Source of the DNA: Druceiella hillmani
Taxonomy: Eukaryota; Arthropoda; Insecta; Lepidoptera; Hepialidae
Assembly: GCA_039881145.1 (NCBI GenBank)
Contig: JAYKKI010000029.1
Coordinates: 26,826,001 to 26,890,000 of the forward strand
DNA: 64,000 nucleotides
Direction of reading: 5' to 3'
Part shown: in pieces, positions 50,528 to 64,000 of the stretch
Layout: every line of letters starts with the position of its first letter
How positions within the stretch are numbered: position 1 is the first letter of the stretch
The notes under the pieces: generated by a model
The model's input: the letters and a program-made list of their open reading frames with translations, nothing else
Database searches by the model: none
Told to the model about the DNA's origin: nothing
Position numbers and translations under genes: made by a program

Positions 50528-52255
50528 CTAGAGTGATACGAATTCAATAGGCTGAGAGGGATGCGACGGAGGTAACGGCTGAGGTTCTGAGCCAGGTAGC
50601 GACCACGTAGAACTGCCCGCTGCTGTCACACGTGGCCCCATATTGTCATAAGCTGGAGCAGCACAACAGGCACGAGCACGCCGTGGCAAGGTTGCGCCAC
50701 CACCCAATAAATCAGGATAGCGTTCGCTCGCTGCTACTTGCACGGAAATGAATATACCACCAAACGCTCGAGATGGCAACGCAAATTCTGGTGGTGGTGG
50801 TGGATAAGCACTCGGGTCACATCCCTCAATGGTTATGTGCACTGGCTCGAAGTTTCCGACGGCACTCGGTGATGAGGGTGAACGCTCGGCCAACTCGAGA
50901 TCAGATGGAGAGCCGAGATCTGCACTTGATCGCTCACAGCTTGTCGCGAGTGATGCATCAAGAAGCTTTTTCTCCTGATCAGTAAAGCTACGACTCGGCG
51001 GTACATGGTGTCGGCGTGCACGCCAACACGCACAGGCAAGCGCGAGGCCAAGAGCTGCAAGGGCACTGAAAGCGCCCCCAAGAGCTCCGAGCAACGCTGG
51101 GAGACCAGGAGCTGCGCGTGCTGTCTCAGCGTGCGCTCGCGGCAGAATAAGACTAATAGCTGTGCGTGCAACACCATTGGAGCTTCGAGCAAGACAGGCC
51201 CATTCACCGGCCGCATCGACAGTCACGTTGCTTAGGCTGACATTACTCCAGCGTGCTTTCGATACGTTTATGAGCTCTGTGTCGACAGTTGAGTCCGCAG
51301 CGGCTTCATCAATATTGGTCTCCGCAGCTATGGTACTATTCTCAAGCGGGGCGCCATTGAAAAACCATCGGATATGCGGCTCAGGATCTCCGTGTACTAA
51401 ACAACCAAATGTAACATCTCCACCAGGTTCAGCGCGTACGACTCGTGTCGAGGGTCGTACTTCGGGCGAACAACCCATTTGTGCGCTCGGTATGTCTCGC
51501 CAAGTATGATCCACGAGAGTAGAGGGCTCTGCGCACTTTAATTCCTCCGTTCCGAGATTGGTTGTTAGGAACCAATCACGAAAAGGACGGAGCAAACAGT
51601 CACAACGCCATGGGTTACCGGAGAGCGCGAGCGTTTTTAGAGATGGTAGATCGAAGGCGCGGACGTGGAGTTCAGCAAGACGATTACCACGCAGGTCCAC
51701 AGATTCAAGCGCCCGCAGATTCTGTAACGCTGTCGCGTGCACAAGTGTTAGGCGACAGTTTTGGGCATCGATGACGCGAAGGTGCGGAAGCGGTGGAAAC
51801 TGGTTAGCAATGAGTGCGGTAAGCGGATTGCCACTGAGTATGAGCAGGCGCAGACGATCGTTACCACGAAAGGTATCACGTGCAAGTTCGGCTAGCTCAT
51901 TGTCGGCAAGATCGAGCTCAACGAGGATACGCAGGTGTCGAAAAGCATCGCGATGTAGCGTTCGTAGATGCGTTGCACGCAGGTTGATACGTTGTAGGTT
52001 GAGGAGGTCGAGAGCAGCGAAGGCATCACGTGATAGTGTGCGTAGCTCATTGTCGTGAAGATCTAGAACTTGGATATCGGCAGAAAGAGGTGGCGGAGCT
52101 CGCAGACCAGCGCTTGCGCATACAGCGCTCTTCTTGCCGGAAGACCACTTGCAACGGCAGGCGGGCTCGCAGTCAGACCAGTCCCCCGCTGCGCGTGCTG
52201 CACATGCCAACAGCGCCGCCACCAGCCACCAGCCCGGCCGCCCACCGTTGCTCAT
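50528..52255 (-). CDS. Kekkon-type LRR-Ig transmembrane receptor
   Basis: 575 residues, one uninterrupted exon. A signal peptide (about 1-24, WWLVAALLACAARAAG) is followed by an N-terminal cap with Cys29, 33, 35 and 46. Seven leucine-rich repeats span about 60-215 (for example IQVLDLHDNELRTLSRDAF), and the C-terminal cap has Cys218, 220, 241 and 262. One Ig domain (about 266-371) has Cys285, Trp297 and Cys354, and contains four potential N-glycosylation sites (N306, 330, 338, 343). The membrane helix is at about 384-410, stopped by WRARRHH. The tail of about 165 residues contains FTDQEKKLLD, as in Drosophila Kek proteins, a Pro run, and ends EFVSL, compatible with a class II PDZ ligand. Domain order and length fit the kekkon family; which paralogue (Kek5/Kek6-like?) is not settled. 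The start is supported by an in-frame TAA 15 nt before the ATG (52271-52273). GC content is far above the flanking DNA. Family members act at the cell surface in EGFR, BMP or neurotrophin-like signalling; the role here is inferred. Confidence 0.93.
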   Translation of the reverse strand: MSNGGRPGWWLVAALLACAARAAGDWSDCEPACRCKWSSGKKSAVCASAGLRAPPPLSADIQVLDLHDNELRTLSRDAFAALDLLNLQRINLRATHLRTLHRDAFRHLRILVELDLADNELAELARDTFRGNDRLRLLILSGNPLTALIANQFPPLPHLRVIDAQNCRLTLVHATALQNLRALESVDLRGNRLAELHVRAFDLPSLKTLALSGNPWRCDCLLRPFRDWFLTTNLGTEELKCAEPSTLVDHTWRDIPSAQMGCSPEVRPSTRVVRAEPGGDVTFGCLVHGDPEPHIRWFFNGAPLENSTIAAETNIDEAAADSTVDTELINVSKARWSNVSLSNVTVDAAGEWACLARSSNGVARTAISLILPRAHAETARAAPGLPALLGALGGAFSALAALGLALACACWRARRHHVPPSRSFTDQEKKLLDASLATSCERSSADLGSPSDLELAERSPSSPSAVGNFEPVHITIEGCDPSAYPPPPPEFALPSRAFGGIFISVQVAASERYPDLLGGGATLPRRARACCAAPAYDNMGPRVTAAGSSTWSLPGSEPQPLPPSHPSQPIEFVSL

Positions 52256-52275
52256 CGCATCTCCATCAAATTATA

Positions 52276-52295
52276 CTCTGTAACGAATAAAATAA
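52276..52295 (-). other. 3' splice site in the 5' UTR of the kekkon-type gene
   Basis: On the minus strand, 22 nt before the ATG, the sequence reads ttattttattcgttacag followed by agtataattt. This is a pyrimidine-rich tract ending in CAG, with exon sequence starting at 52277. An in-frame stop lies just inside the exon, so the upstream exon(s) would be noncoding. The donor and promoter were not located; they lie at higher coordinates, perhaps outside the window. Confidence 0.7.
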
Positions 52296-52849
52296 TTCTA
52301 TGTTATATTTCACTGCAATACTTTAATGAAGGCGACAAAACTTAATGGATTGCCGTCTTCCATTACCATTTCCATAAGTTTTTATTATTATTATAATACA
52401 TACAGAAAATGTGAAAATAGTTTTGGGAATGGAGAGGATAAAAATAGCATGAACAGTGTTTCTGTCGTAATGGTTTATTATTGAATAATTATTTTTGTCA
52501 TATGATTAAAACTTGATTCGAAGTGAGATATATCTTATAACAAATATTTGAATACATACATTTAGTAAGTTAATTCTTTAAATATTTGAATAACTTCTTT
52601 ATTTACAAACAATTATATATTGAGAAAAATGTTTATAAAAATATCGATGTTATTGATAAACACATAGAAGTATATCTATACGCATAACAGAGTCGTAACG
52701 AAACCTTGTGAGAATTTGGGACATATTTTAAAAAGTATTTTCTCGTAATACAAGCAGTACGCTCTTATCAGAATTACATAACGAATGATCATTTCATCAA
52801 GAGTTTTTCTCAAGTCACTGCTAGATATACGTCTCTTCAAAGCCCATAA
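52296..52849. other. Putative intron, first part
   Basis: AT-rich sequence directly upstream of the splice acceptor. No element recognised. Confidence 0.4.
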
Positions 52850-53070
52850 TCGCTACACCGAGCAGTAGATAAGCAATTGTTGGCATTTGCCATGTGTAGC
52901 TTCTCGTACCAGTGACAATGTTGCCTGTCACACTGGTCCATGGCATTTAGCTGCTAACCGCGCTATGCCGTTAAAGGTCGTAAGCCTTCTGATCAACGCA
53001 ACACATTATGGGTCTCGACGAATATCTTGACGAAACATTTGTACGGCGAGGAGTCATGAATGGACTTATG
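52850..53070. other. Complex island upstream of the kekkon-type coding exon
   Basis: Less AT-rich, with varied words (gtgacaatgttgcctgtcac, gctaaccgcgctatgccgtt, gtacggcgaggagtcatgaa). An imperfect hairpin around ccagtgaca / tgtcacactgg lies at about 52909-52937. It sits about 0.6 kb upstream of the coding exon, probably inside the 5' intron, so an intronic enhancer is a reasonable guess. Confidence 0.35.
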
Positions 53071-56000
53071 TAACATTACATAACACTCAGTTTGGTTAAG
53101 CTTGTGTCATTCAAATATATGTAATGGATGTGATTGTCGCTGGCAACTTTTCTTATATATTGATTAAAAAGTGGGATCCATTAGTTATATGGCAAAGGTG
53201 CAATTGAAATTTGATACCGTTTTCATTCGAAACAAACTAGGTAGAAAATGAGAGTAATTGGAGAGTCAAGCAAAGTATTTTCTCCCTTTTTTTCCTCCAT
53301 TAATTACCAGTAAGCATCGGATCAGATAGGGGAAGCAAAATAACATCAAATTCTTGTGAAATTAGGTTGATTTGCTTAAATGTTATAAATTAAAAAAACG
53401 TTTTGAGTGTAATCTTGTAAGTTAATATAATTGCTGCAAGAAGATAGCATAATAATGGAAAAATAAGGCGTGTTTATTTCATTTTAAATTATTTTTGCAT
53501 GTTTTAAAATAAATTTTTCAGTCTATATTTAGATTATTATTTCAGGCCTAACACGAAATGAACTAACGACCAGAGAATTCAGAAATGAATTAATGTTGCG
53601 TCAATGTAAGTCGCATACTAGCTTCGATTAAACGACGCATGGCAGAAATAAAATATGAGCATAGTAAAAATATAAGACGTTTCACAGGTTTACACATCGG
53701 ATACGAACTATGATGAAATTTTATGGCGGAGAAAATTGAACGCTCAGTTCCAATCAGTTGACGATGGATTCCAGTAAACATGTCTATGGCATGTATTTGT
53801 CACAAGCCAATTAATGTGAACCATGGAACTAGCTGAGCTTTTTATGGTTTATAGATGACAAGAAAAGTCATGAAATGTGGATAAATTTATGATTAACGCT
53901 AATATATTCTAAATTTACAAAGTAATAAACACTAAGTAGGAAATGAAAACAAGATTTTACAAATAAGTGGCCATCCTTAAATTAGTTTTTACCTTTTGTC
54001 ACTTTAGTGTAAATAAAATATGTCAAAAATAAAAAAAATATGAATTAATATTTGCTGCAAAGCCAAACTTCTGCTAGTGAATTAAAAGGGGGCATAATCT
54101 TATTTATGTTAAATTCACTTCTATCCAAAGTTACTATATACTCACTATATCCGAAGTTAGTATGATAACAATAGGGTGATTGTTAATATCCTAACTTTGG
54201 ATTCAATTTTTGTATAATTGCCACTTTAAGAAGTAATTACAATGAAATACAGAAAAAAAGTAAGAGATATCGGTAGAGTCTGATAGAGGAAGAGTGCACA
54301 GAGATCAAATGTATCCCGCTACAGTGATCGACGTTTATATTAACGAATATATTTATATATCGACGAGCCTGCAACCGACAAAATATGATGCGACGTGACA
54401 GGTGATATTTTAATATCGTTGAGTTGCAAAAAGCAATTTATATATTTTGGCAGGTTATTTAAATATATTATCCAGATTTACTTCTGATATACATGATATT
54501 ATGATTTCTGGGCGTTATACCGTTTCGTTTATAATGGAAAGACACTATGGTAAATATTTCCGAAAAATATAAGTTAAAATGATACTTTAGGTTTGTGTAA
54601 TTTAAATTATATGCCTACTTTTACTTTATTTATTTCTATATTCTGATAAATTCTATATTTTCAGCATATAACTTAAGTTTTATTAGTGCAGTTGAGTGCC
54701 GTCATTATAGTTATCGTTTTCTGGCATTTGTAAGTAATTATTCAGCGATTTTATTAATTTTTACCGTATTCTTCCGGAATTCTTAACTCTATTGAATTTC
54801 GGAGTAAATATTATATGCGGTTTACACCGGAAAAGAGTTTATTTTTTTAAGCTAGATATGAAAGCGTGAACTTAAGTATGCAATAACACTACAGGTATTT
54901 TGAAAAATTTACACAAATTTAAAACTAAATTTTATATTAAAGGTGATATATTCCAACAAAAAATATAATAAAAACTGAGATAATCTTCATAAATAAAGAA
55001 ACAATAAGATTAATAAAATTTTCGAATAAAACCAACAATTTATTGTTTTAAAAGAAATTGTGAAATAAAAAAAATAATTTCTAGCTATATAGCATAATTA
55101 TCAATCAGCGGTAACTCACAAAATTGGACCTGGATATGCTTCATAAAAAGAGACATGCTCACAAATGACCAGCTATGAAAAAATGCTGTTTGATGGAGAT
55201 ATGATCATAATAGACCAATAATGTTTCGTATTGGAATAATCAACAATGGCTTTGTTTCTAGTACGTATCTGATATTTTCATACTATTTTGTTCGTGAAAC
55301 TCTACTAGACTGCTTCGCAGGGTAACAAACGAATATTGCAATTAAACTGTGTGGCAAAATATAGATAACTTTTAAGGAAAATTGACTCACTTGATCATCA
55401 AGTATAGTTATTAAGTCATAATTGTAATCGTTATTTAAATTATTAAAAGTTTATTTTTTAAGTCTATTTCTGCCCAATTTCCTAACAGGGACGACGCCTA
55501 TTTGAAATATGCTAACACTATAATGCTGCAAGCTCAATAAAAGATGATTCCTGTCCCGAAGAAGTTCTCCATCCAAAATGTAATTTATTTGCGAATGAAA
55601 TTACGTCATGCACGTATGGACCAATATAATAATAACATAAATCCATTAATATGCATATATTTCTTAATCTGATTAAGAAGAAACAAATACATATTTTGAA
55701 TTACTTAGCGCTTCATTATATCTTTTTTAATACTGGTCTTTTTACTTCTTTCACTTAAACCTGAGACTGAAATAGAGCTTCGTGCCGAAAATATATTGAA
55801 ACTTTTATAGTAAAAATTTAATTGGGTTATGGTCATATTAAGACTCGGGTGAAAAATATTAATTATAATAAATAAGTCTAACGTAACATGCAGATCAAAT
55901 AGAATACGATAACGTTATATTTTATTTGATGTTCTAAAAAGTAATTCCACCTTCAATATTAATATTCGATGTATAATATTCCAGATTTATATGTTTTCTT

Positions 56001-56219
56001 TTACTTTACGATAAAACTTTGAAAGGAAGATTGAAGTTTGGTACAAGTTTTAATCTTCTTGGTATTCATTTAAATGTACAAAAATATATCAAATTAACAG
56101 TTTCTTATAATAAATAAGTTATAGCGAACGGTAAAGAGATATGACACCAATGGGGAAATAATTATTACGTTTACCGACACTTTTTTCCCATCATCGATTT
56201 CATTCCAATAATTTATTCG
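53071..56219. other. AT-rich noncoding stretch upstream of the gene
   Basis: No gene. 53575-53830 is more complex than its surroundings and contains caattaatgtg and gacgatggattcc words. The minus frame at 53590-53781 has no domain. Confidence 0.35.
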
Positions 56220-56640
56220 TCTCATTTAGTGCCGTACGAAATATGGGCTTCGAATTAAACCTCAACCCAACTTAAAGATCATCACTCCATCTGGAAGAGC
56301 CCAATGACAAGAACACGCCCACTCCGACTACCCATTGCTCAATCCTCCATTAATGAGAGGTCGAAGTAAATCTGAATTACCCAAAACTAAAAAGGTCGTT
56401 ACCGTAACTTTTGTCCAACACGGGCGCCGCAGACTCCGTAGATGATTTATTTATTCAATCTTCCTGCACTCGACGTGACGCGAACCGCAAGAAAATATAT
56501 TTGAATTTTATTTTACTCCTCAACAGGTTGAGCTAGACGGCACCGCCATCAGTCACGCGGGTAATGTCATAACTCATCGAGCGACAACCTTGGGGACCCC
56601 ATTCATTCGGCGGTAGCGGTCAGGGTTATAAAAGAAAATA
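56220..56640. other. GC-elevated island, candidate regulatory element
   Basis: Clearly higher GC and complexity than its neighbours: cacgcccactccgactaccc, cacgggcgccgcagactccg, catcagtcacgcgggtaatg, cattcattcggcggtagcgg. No frame above 60 codons. It ends in ggttataaaagaaaataaag, which contains a TATA-like word. Function unknown. Confidence 0.4.
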
Positions 56641-56874
56641 AAGGTTGACACAATATAACGTAACCGGACTTTTAGCTATTGAAATTTCGCTCGAGGAAGC
56701 GGGTTATCCCGATCAAGATATTAAAATAATAATTGCAATGTGGAAAAATAATCAAATAACAAACACTAGTGGTTTTAGCAACAGTAATAACATTGACGAA
56801 TTTTTTTAACGAAACTGACTTCACTCGATTTATACAGTAAATTGTGAACTCGTCGCAAGTAACTATCGTCTGGG

Positions 56875-57070
56875 CAGTATATTCAAATGATCACAAGGCA
56901 CACGGCCGTTGGTAACGCAGGGCACCGCGGGGACCCTGGTTCGATTTGAGGCCGTTCGTGGCGTTGGGATAGACTGATATTCTGGTTGGCTGTAAGAAAT
57001 TGCTTTCGTAGCAATAAGTCCGCCATAGGTATCAATTGTCTGAATTAAGGAACGCAAATAAATAAATAAA
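56875..57070 (+). mobile_element. tRNA-derived SINE, copy A, with LINE-type 3' tail
   Basis: The head contains an A-box-like ttggtaacgcagg (about 56909-56921) and a B-box-like ggttcgatttg (56938-56948), the internal pol III promoter of tRNA genes. After a linker comes ggttggctgtaagaa, then the perfect hairpin attgct-ttcgt-agcaat (56999-57015), then aagtccgccataggtatc, and an acgcaaataaataaataaa end. The 3' part matches the tail of the LINE at 18830-21252, the arrangement seen in SINEs that use a partner LINE's reverse transcriptase. The copy is old, as the B box has lost its last consensus bases. Confidence 0.82.
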
Positions 57071-58864
<1,794 letters not shown>

Positions 58865-58911
58865 CCACGATGTCTGCCCGTTTCCAAACTGCAAACGGGC
58901 AGACATCGTGG
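58865..58911. repeat. GC-rich perfect 19-bp hairpin
   Basis: ccacgatgtctgcccgttt (58865-58883), loop of 9 nt, aaacgggcagacatcgtgg (58893-58911). The stem extends imperfectly on both sides (cactaa / ggccagt). It stands out because the flanks are more than 70% AT. It may be the core of an inverted-repeat element; a small RNA precursor is less likely given the short arms. Confidence 0.85.
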
Positions 58912-60040
58912 CCAGTTATACGAAACTGGCATTTTATTTAATAATACCATGAATATTTTTATTGATATTAATTTTACCTCAATCTTATTTCTAAAATTGC
59001 TTCATCAGGGTGCAAATTGTAATCATATTTTTATTTTTTTTTCTTGTATTATTGATGATTCATGGTTGAAATCGTTTCCGTAAAAATATGTTTAAGTATT
59101 TAAGTGTTTAATTGCATTTCATTGCAATTCACATTTACAAGTTTTTACACGTTTTGGCAAACCAAGAAACGGTTAATAATTCCCGTCTACACTCTAACCA
59201 AAGCGGACTGACACTTTGTTCAAATGTATTGAGCTTTAGATTTTTTTCTTTCAGGATTGCGATTTTAATTCTTTCAGGACTCCTTTTTTCACTTCGTCGT
59301 ATGCTCTGTGAATTATATTCAGTTTCTGACAGTTCTCATCGTAGAGAAAATCTTTTGATACGGGTGGTGTTATCTGTTTTTAATTCTGTGGAATTTCTAA
59401 CGTCATTAAAGTTTTTACGAAATGTTTTTAAATTCCTTATTAAAGAACTAGCGTATGTTTTGAAAATAAATTTATACAATAAATACTGTAAATAGCCTGT
59501 ATTATTTATTGAAAACGCCCATTATACGAAACTCGGTGAAAACGGTTAACTTCCGTACGATATATTTAGCAGCGTGAAGTAAAGCTTTCTGCTAAATTAT
59601 TCGTTTGATGGTGAACTAAAGTGGAATTTGTATTAGTATAATAAGTTTTATTTCCTAATAAAACGAGGTGTTCTTTTAGACGTTTGGTATATCAATTTTA
59701 AAGAAATTAGTATTATTCTGGAATGTTATCTTGCTTTGAAATTCTAATGAACTAACTTTACTTGATAAGATAACTTACTAGATTAAATAGTTGAATAAGT
59801 GAAATGAAATCTGTTTAGAATATAGGAAAACGTAAATATATTGCCTACTATATATTTCATGTTTGTAAAAATATCGTGTAGATTTAAAAACAATATGATA
59901 TCTGTATAGATTTTCTACAATCTTTGCATTTATTTAATTTAATTTTAATTTTTTTCATAATTTTAAATTCAGACATATTATTTCATATTTTTGTATATAT
60001 CTGAAGATAAGATCCCTGAAATTAGCAAAAAAATATTTTT
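58912..60040. other. AT-rich noncoding stretch
   Basis: The frame at 59112-59495 (plus, 127 codons) is the longest, but it is low-GC, Leu/Phe/Ser-rich and shows no domain, so it is not called. Confidence 0.4.
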
Positions 60041-60044
60041 CAGA

Positions 60045-60250
60045 CCCTTATAACTGGTCCTTTGGAACTACTAAAGAAAATTCTAATTCTTAATTTGTTT
60101 ACCATCAGTCCAGAAATTTCCATAAGGCTAATTTTGGCTGTAAGCTATTGATTTATGTGGGGGTTTTATTGCCATGATAAGTTTCAAGTTTCTACTTTAA
60201 ACATGTCGGCGATCTTCTAAGGGTTCCGTTTTTCCTTTCTTACAAATGCG
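60045..60250. repeat. Lepidopteran interspersed repeat ('ggttccgttttt' type)
   Basis: aagtttcaagtttctacttt, then catgtcggcgatcttctaa, then gggttccgtttttcctttc. It is the best preserved of the three plus-oriented copies in the window at its 3' side. Confidence 0.65.
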
Positions 60251-60375
60251 AATAGTGCATTTGTCTAGCTGTACGCAAATGCTTTCTTTAATATCCAGTT
60301 TGACGGGGCATCTAAAATAAGTGCGAAGAAATAGTTTAAACTAACAATTCCGAACTTTATTAATTAAGTCTGGTG

Positions 60376-61245
<870 letters not shown>

Positions 61246-61249
61246 TATA

Positions 61250-61400
61250 ACTTTTGACGTCATGTGCCATCCCACGAGTCTTTTTTGAGGTTTCATAGCC
61301 AAACGACTCCCTTGCTTGGCCTTATATTTTTCTCATATCAGTCCGTCCGTTTGTCCATCTATCTTTATACACCAACTCAATTACACTACTATTTTTTAGA
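61250..61400 (-). repeat. Lepidopteran repeat, opposite orientation
   Basis: gaggtttcatagccaaacga, then cagtccgtccgtttgtccat. It is a diverged form of the moth repeat that reads 'ggtttcgtagccaaatggca ... ctgtctgtccgtccgt' and is the reverse orientation of the 38.3- and 60.1-kb copies. Confidence 0.55.
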
Positions 61401-62174
61401 GACAAAATTACTACAGAAACGATATATTGATAAACCATAATGGGAAATGACATAGAAAAAAAGATTGTGTAACCATCTTCCATAAAATGAAAAGAAGGAC
61501 AAAAATCTTTTTCCTACTCGTCGAATTTATGTTTTTAGGTTCAAACAGAATAAAACATCCCTTAGGACTAAGTCATTTTAATGCTTTTCTCTCAATGCAT
61601 TTACGTTAAAAATCATTTAGAAGGGATCCCTTTAACTTTTAAAATATGGTTGTTAAAAATTTAAAGAAGTTCAGAAATACGGCTCTTATTAAGTACATTC
61701 AGTGAAAATTTTACCACATATTGTATGTGCATGTACAGTTTCAGAACTATTTTGAAAAACCTCCGTTACGGAACGATGATATTGTTGTCAAAGTCAAATA
61801 GCTCTTCTAATGCAATAGTCAAAACCTACTTATGTTGACGGAAGAAAAAGAAAACAACGTTTACGTTTATTTATAACGGTTGACAAGGTTTACTTATATT
61901 TTAAAGGAAACTAAAGCAATGATTCTTAATATCATAGTTTTTGAGCAAGTTTCGATGTTTTACGTCTGTACAAGATATATTAATTAATATGAAGGTACGA
62001 TAAAAATAATATTAACATTTGTAAATGGTTTATAGAAATATTATATAGGTTTCAAATTTTATATGTAAGAATGTACGTAAACAAATTATAAATATTACAA
62101 AACAATAAAAACGCAACATTCGATTAAATCATAAGCCTACATTGAAAAAAACCTGCTAGTTGCACTTTCGCCTT
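61401..62174. other. AT-rich noncoding stretch
   Basis: Nothing recognised. Confidence 0.3.
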
Positions 62175-62455
62175 AAATAGAAAACTTGATCAAACCGAAG
62201 CGCAAGTCGGCCTTCAGCGGAGTCGCGCGCCGGGCGGCATGTCGAAATACGCTGTTAAGAAACTATCTGCGCTCGAGCGAACTGAGGCTACTGGAGGACC
62301 TGCAGTTAGTGCAAAAATCAATAGCTGCTGGCGGCGCGCCAGCTCACCGCGACCACTTACCCTGCCCGTGTTTATAAGGAAGCGCGAAATTAATTGAGGT
62401 ATACGAAGTAACGCCACCGTTACGAAATGGGTGGCAGCGGTCCCTTAGATAAGAG
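62175..62455. other. GC-rich island: possible exon or conserved element
   Basis: Very GC-rich for this window (gagtcgcgcgccgggcggca, gctggcggcgcgccagctc). Open frames overlap on both strands (plus 62186-62377, minus 62214-62417) without recognised domains. On the minus strand a consensus donor cagg/gtaagtgg falls at 62360, directly after a short Met-initiated stretch (MALLRIPQLISRFLINTGR). That would fit a small first coding exon read towards lower coordinates. No partner exon was found. GC-rich frames arise easily by chance on both strands, so coding is unproven. Confidence 0.4.
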
Positions 62456-64000
62456 GATCTTCTAGAAAGTGCATATTCTCATTTTCATTTTGCTTGTGGA
62501 TTTTATTTAGGATTTAATATGAAGAAAAATAACGCAAAATACTATGGCATTTCAATTGTGATAACATAACGTATTTATAACATACATAACCTATTAAATA
62601 ACTGTGTATACAATCATATTACCGTGTTATAATTTTTTATCGTGATTAAAAAAGTGGCTGAAAGTTTGAATGATCGATAGTGAAGTATTTTTATAAAATT
62701 TTATTGGTATTCATGAAACTTTCGTGCAGCCAGAAAATATTTACCTGAAAGTGTTTAATCAAAAAAATGAAAGCTCAATATAGCTCCATAAATTTGTAAG
62801 CATATTGAGTTCGGATATTAGTTTTCTATATTAAAACATGTTAAATACGTATAAATTTTACACTATTAGTTTGATAATTTTTAAACAAAAAATATCCATA
62901 TCTTTGGTATTTCTTTCATTTTTTAAATTTCTGTACGTTCTATTAATTCTGATAGATAATGTAATAAATACTGCAAATTTCTTGTGTGACATTTGTTCTA
63001 GGTTGTTTATTTTTTTAGTTTTTGAATTATTATCTGCATAAAATAACATTCAGCATTACAAAAAGAATATTGAATGTAGCAAAATATTTTACTGTCACTA
63101 AAGGAAACTGACAGTAATATTCTTTTAAATAACTTATTGTTAAAAAGAAAGTATTTAATGCTATACGATATTGCCTGTAGATTTCAGAGTAAAAAAAATA
63201 TTGAACTCAATAGTTGGCGAATAATTTTCAAAAGAATAATATAAGGAGCTAAAAAAATAACTATTATCAATGAAAGGTTCTAACGTCTTTCCATTCGTTA
63301 TTTTCTTTTCATAATATCTAATTTTTTCCCCATTTTCATTTCGTCATTTCCTTTATAGTCTGACTATAAAGTCTGCGTAATAAAATAATAAAATGTTTTG
63401 CTCAAACTCAACTCAAAATGTTTTGTTTTAATTTTTTTACCGCCCTTAACTATAACAAAAATAAAAACTAAATTTTCAAAAAAATGTTTGGTATTATTAT
63501 TTGTTTGTGTTAAAAATATTAAGAATATTTACATAGATTTTATAAAGTTGAATAAAGAATTTATTTTATTTCGTAAAGGTAAAATTATGCGTCCCACTTA
63601 AACGAATATAATTTCTCAATTCTTTTATTACATAAAAAATGTCCGAATTGAACTAGATATTAAGAGGTACATCTTTCTAATCACAAAAAATGGAACCAAT
63701 TGAAAAATGTGGCCTATTCTTTAGAAATGAAAGACTAGTTATATACGGTTCAAGGAGGAGCCTAATGCAATATATGTAAAGTTTAAGAAAAGTTGTTCCG
63801 CCGTCACTACGCTTTATGCGGGTTAGGTTTGATTAAAACGATAATGGTCTTACGTGAAAATAGGATTCCTGTTATCATATCACTTAATGGAGAGACAATT
63901 TATCACGTTATTTATTTTGTATAATTTCAGTAAAGATCATGAGCTTTTTTATCTTCTATGCCCCGCCAACTATCACAGTCACAAAGCTCTCGTAAGAAAA
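62456..64000. other. AT-rich noncoding end of window
   Basis: No gene recognised. 63780-63900 is slightly more complex (ttccgccgtcactacgcttt). Small frames at 62838-63041 and 63398-63601 are Phe/Leu/Ile/Lys-rich and are not called. Confidence 0.35.

Noticed and set aside
50773..52345. Plus-strand open frames up to 166 codons across the kekkon region
   Set aside because: Antisense shadows of a GC-rich coding exon; none shows a domain, and the minus-strand protein has full domain architecture.
59112..59495. 127-codon plus-strand open frame
   Set aside because: Background base composition, Leu/Phe/Ser-rich, no motif, no splice or promoter context.

Overview
The window reads as insect nuclear DNA, very AT-rich, and most probably from a moth or butterfly (Lepidoptera). 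The order-level call rests on interspersed repeats that I recognise from lepidopteran genomes: diverged copies of the 'tacggaaccct / ggttccgttttt' repeats, a tRNA-like SINE whose 3' tail matches that of a CR1-like LINE, and a R1-like LINE. No bacterial or viral features were seen, and species was not determined.

The only intact protein gene I can support lies at 50528-52255 on the minus strand. It encodes a 575-residue kekkon-type receptor: signal peptide, seven leucine-rich repeats with cysteine caps, one Ig domain, one membrane helix and a cytoplasmic tail. It is a single GC-rich coding exon. A strong 3' splice site lies 22 nt before the ATG, so 5' noncoding exon(s) must lie at higher coordinates, perhaps beyond the window. 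About 50 kb on one side and 12 kb on the other hold no other convincing gene. This is a gene desert with mobile-element remnants, (TA)n microsatellites, small tandem duplications and a few GC-elevated, complex islands (about 36.6, 48.1, 52.9, 56.4 and 62.3 kb) that could be regulatory DNA or unrecognised exons.

Layout: 1-1890 holds a decayed minus-strand transposon gene. 2966-4528 holds a Helitron remnant between two (TA)n tracts; upstream of its reading frame is a 190-bp, strictly 5-bp-phased array of heat-shock-element pentamers followed by a TATA box. 4767-5012, 25724-25765 and 27320-27505 are three copies of one inverted-repeat MITE family. 7910-9370, 14026-14595 and 17045-17113 hold lepidopteran interspersed repeats, some tandemly iterated. 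14760-16320 is a 5'-truncated R1-type LINE on the minus strand. 18830-21252 is a mutated CR1/Jockey-superfamily LINE on the plus strand. SINEs using the same 3' tail lie at about 34945-35094 and 56875-57070. A 40-bp minisatellite lies at 49162-49400, just beyond the 3' end of the kekkon gene. 52.3-64 kb is upstream of that gene and mostly noncoding.

The most striking item is the Helitron remnant with what looks like a complete heat-shock promoter. The second is the shared LINE/SINE 3' hairpin. All family assignments are by eye; no database search was possible.
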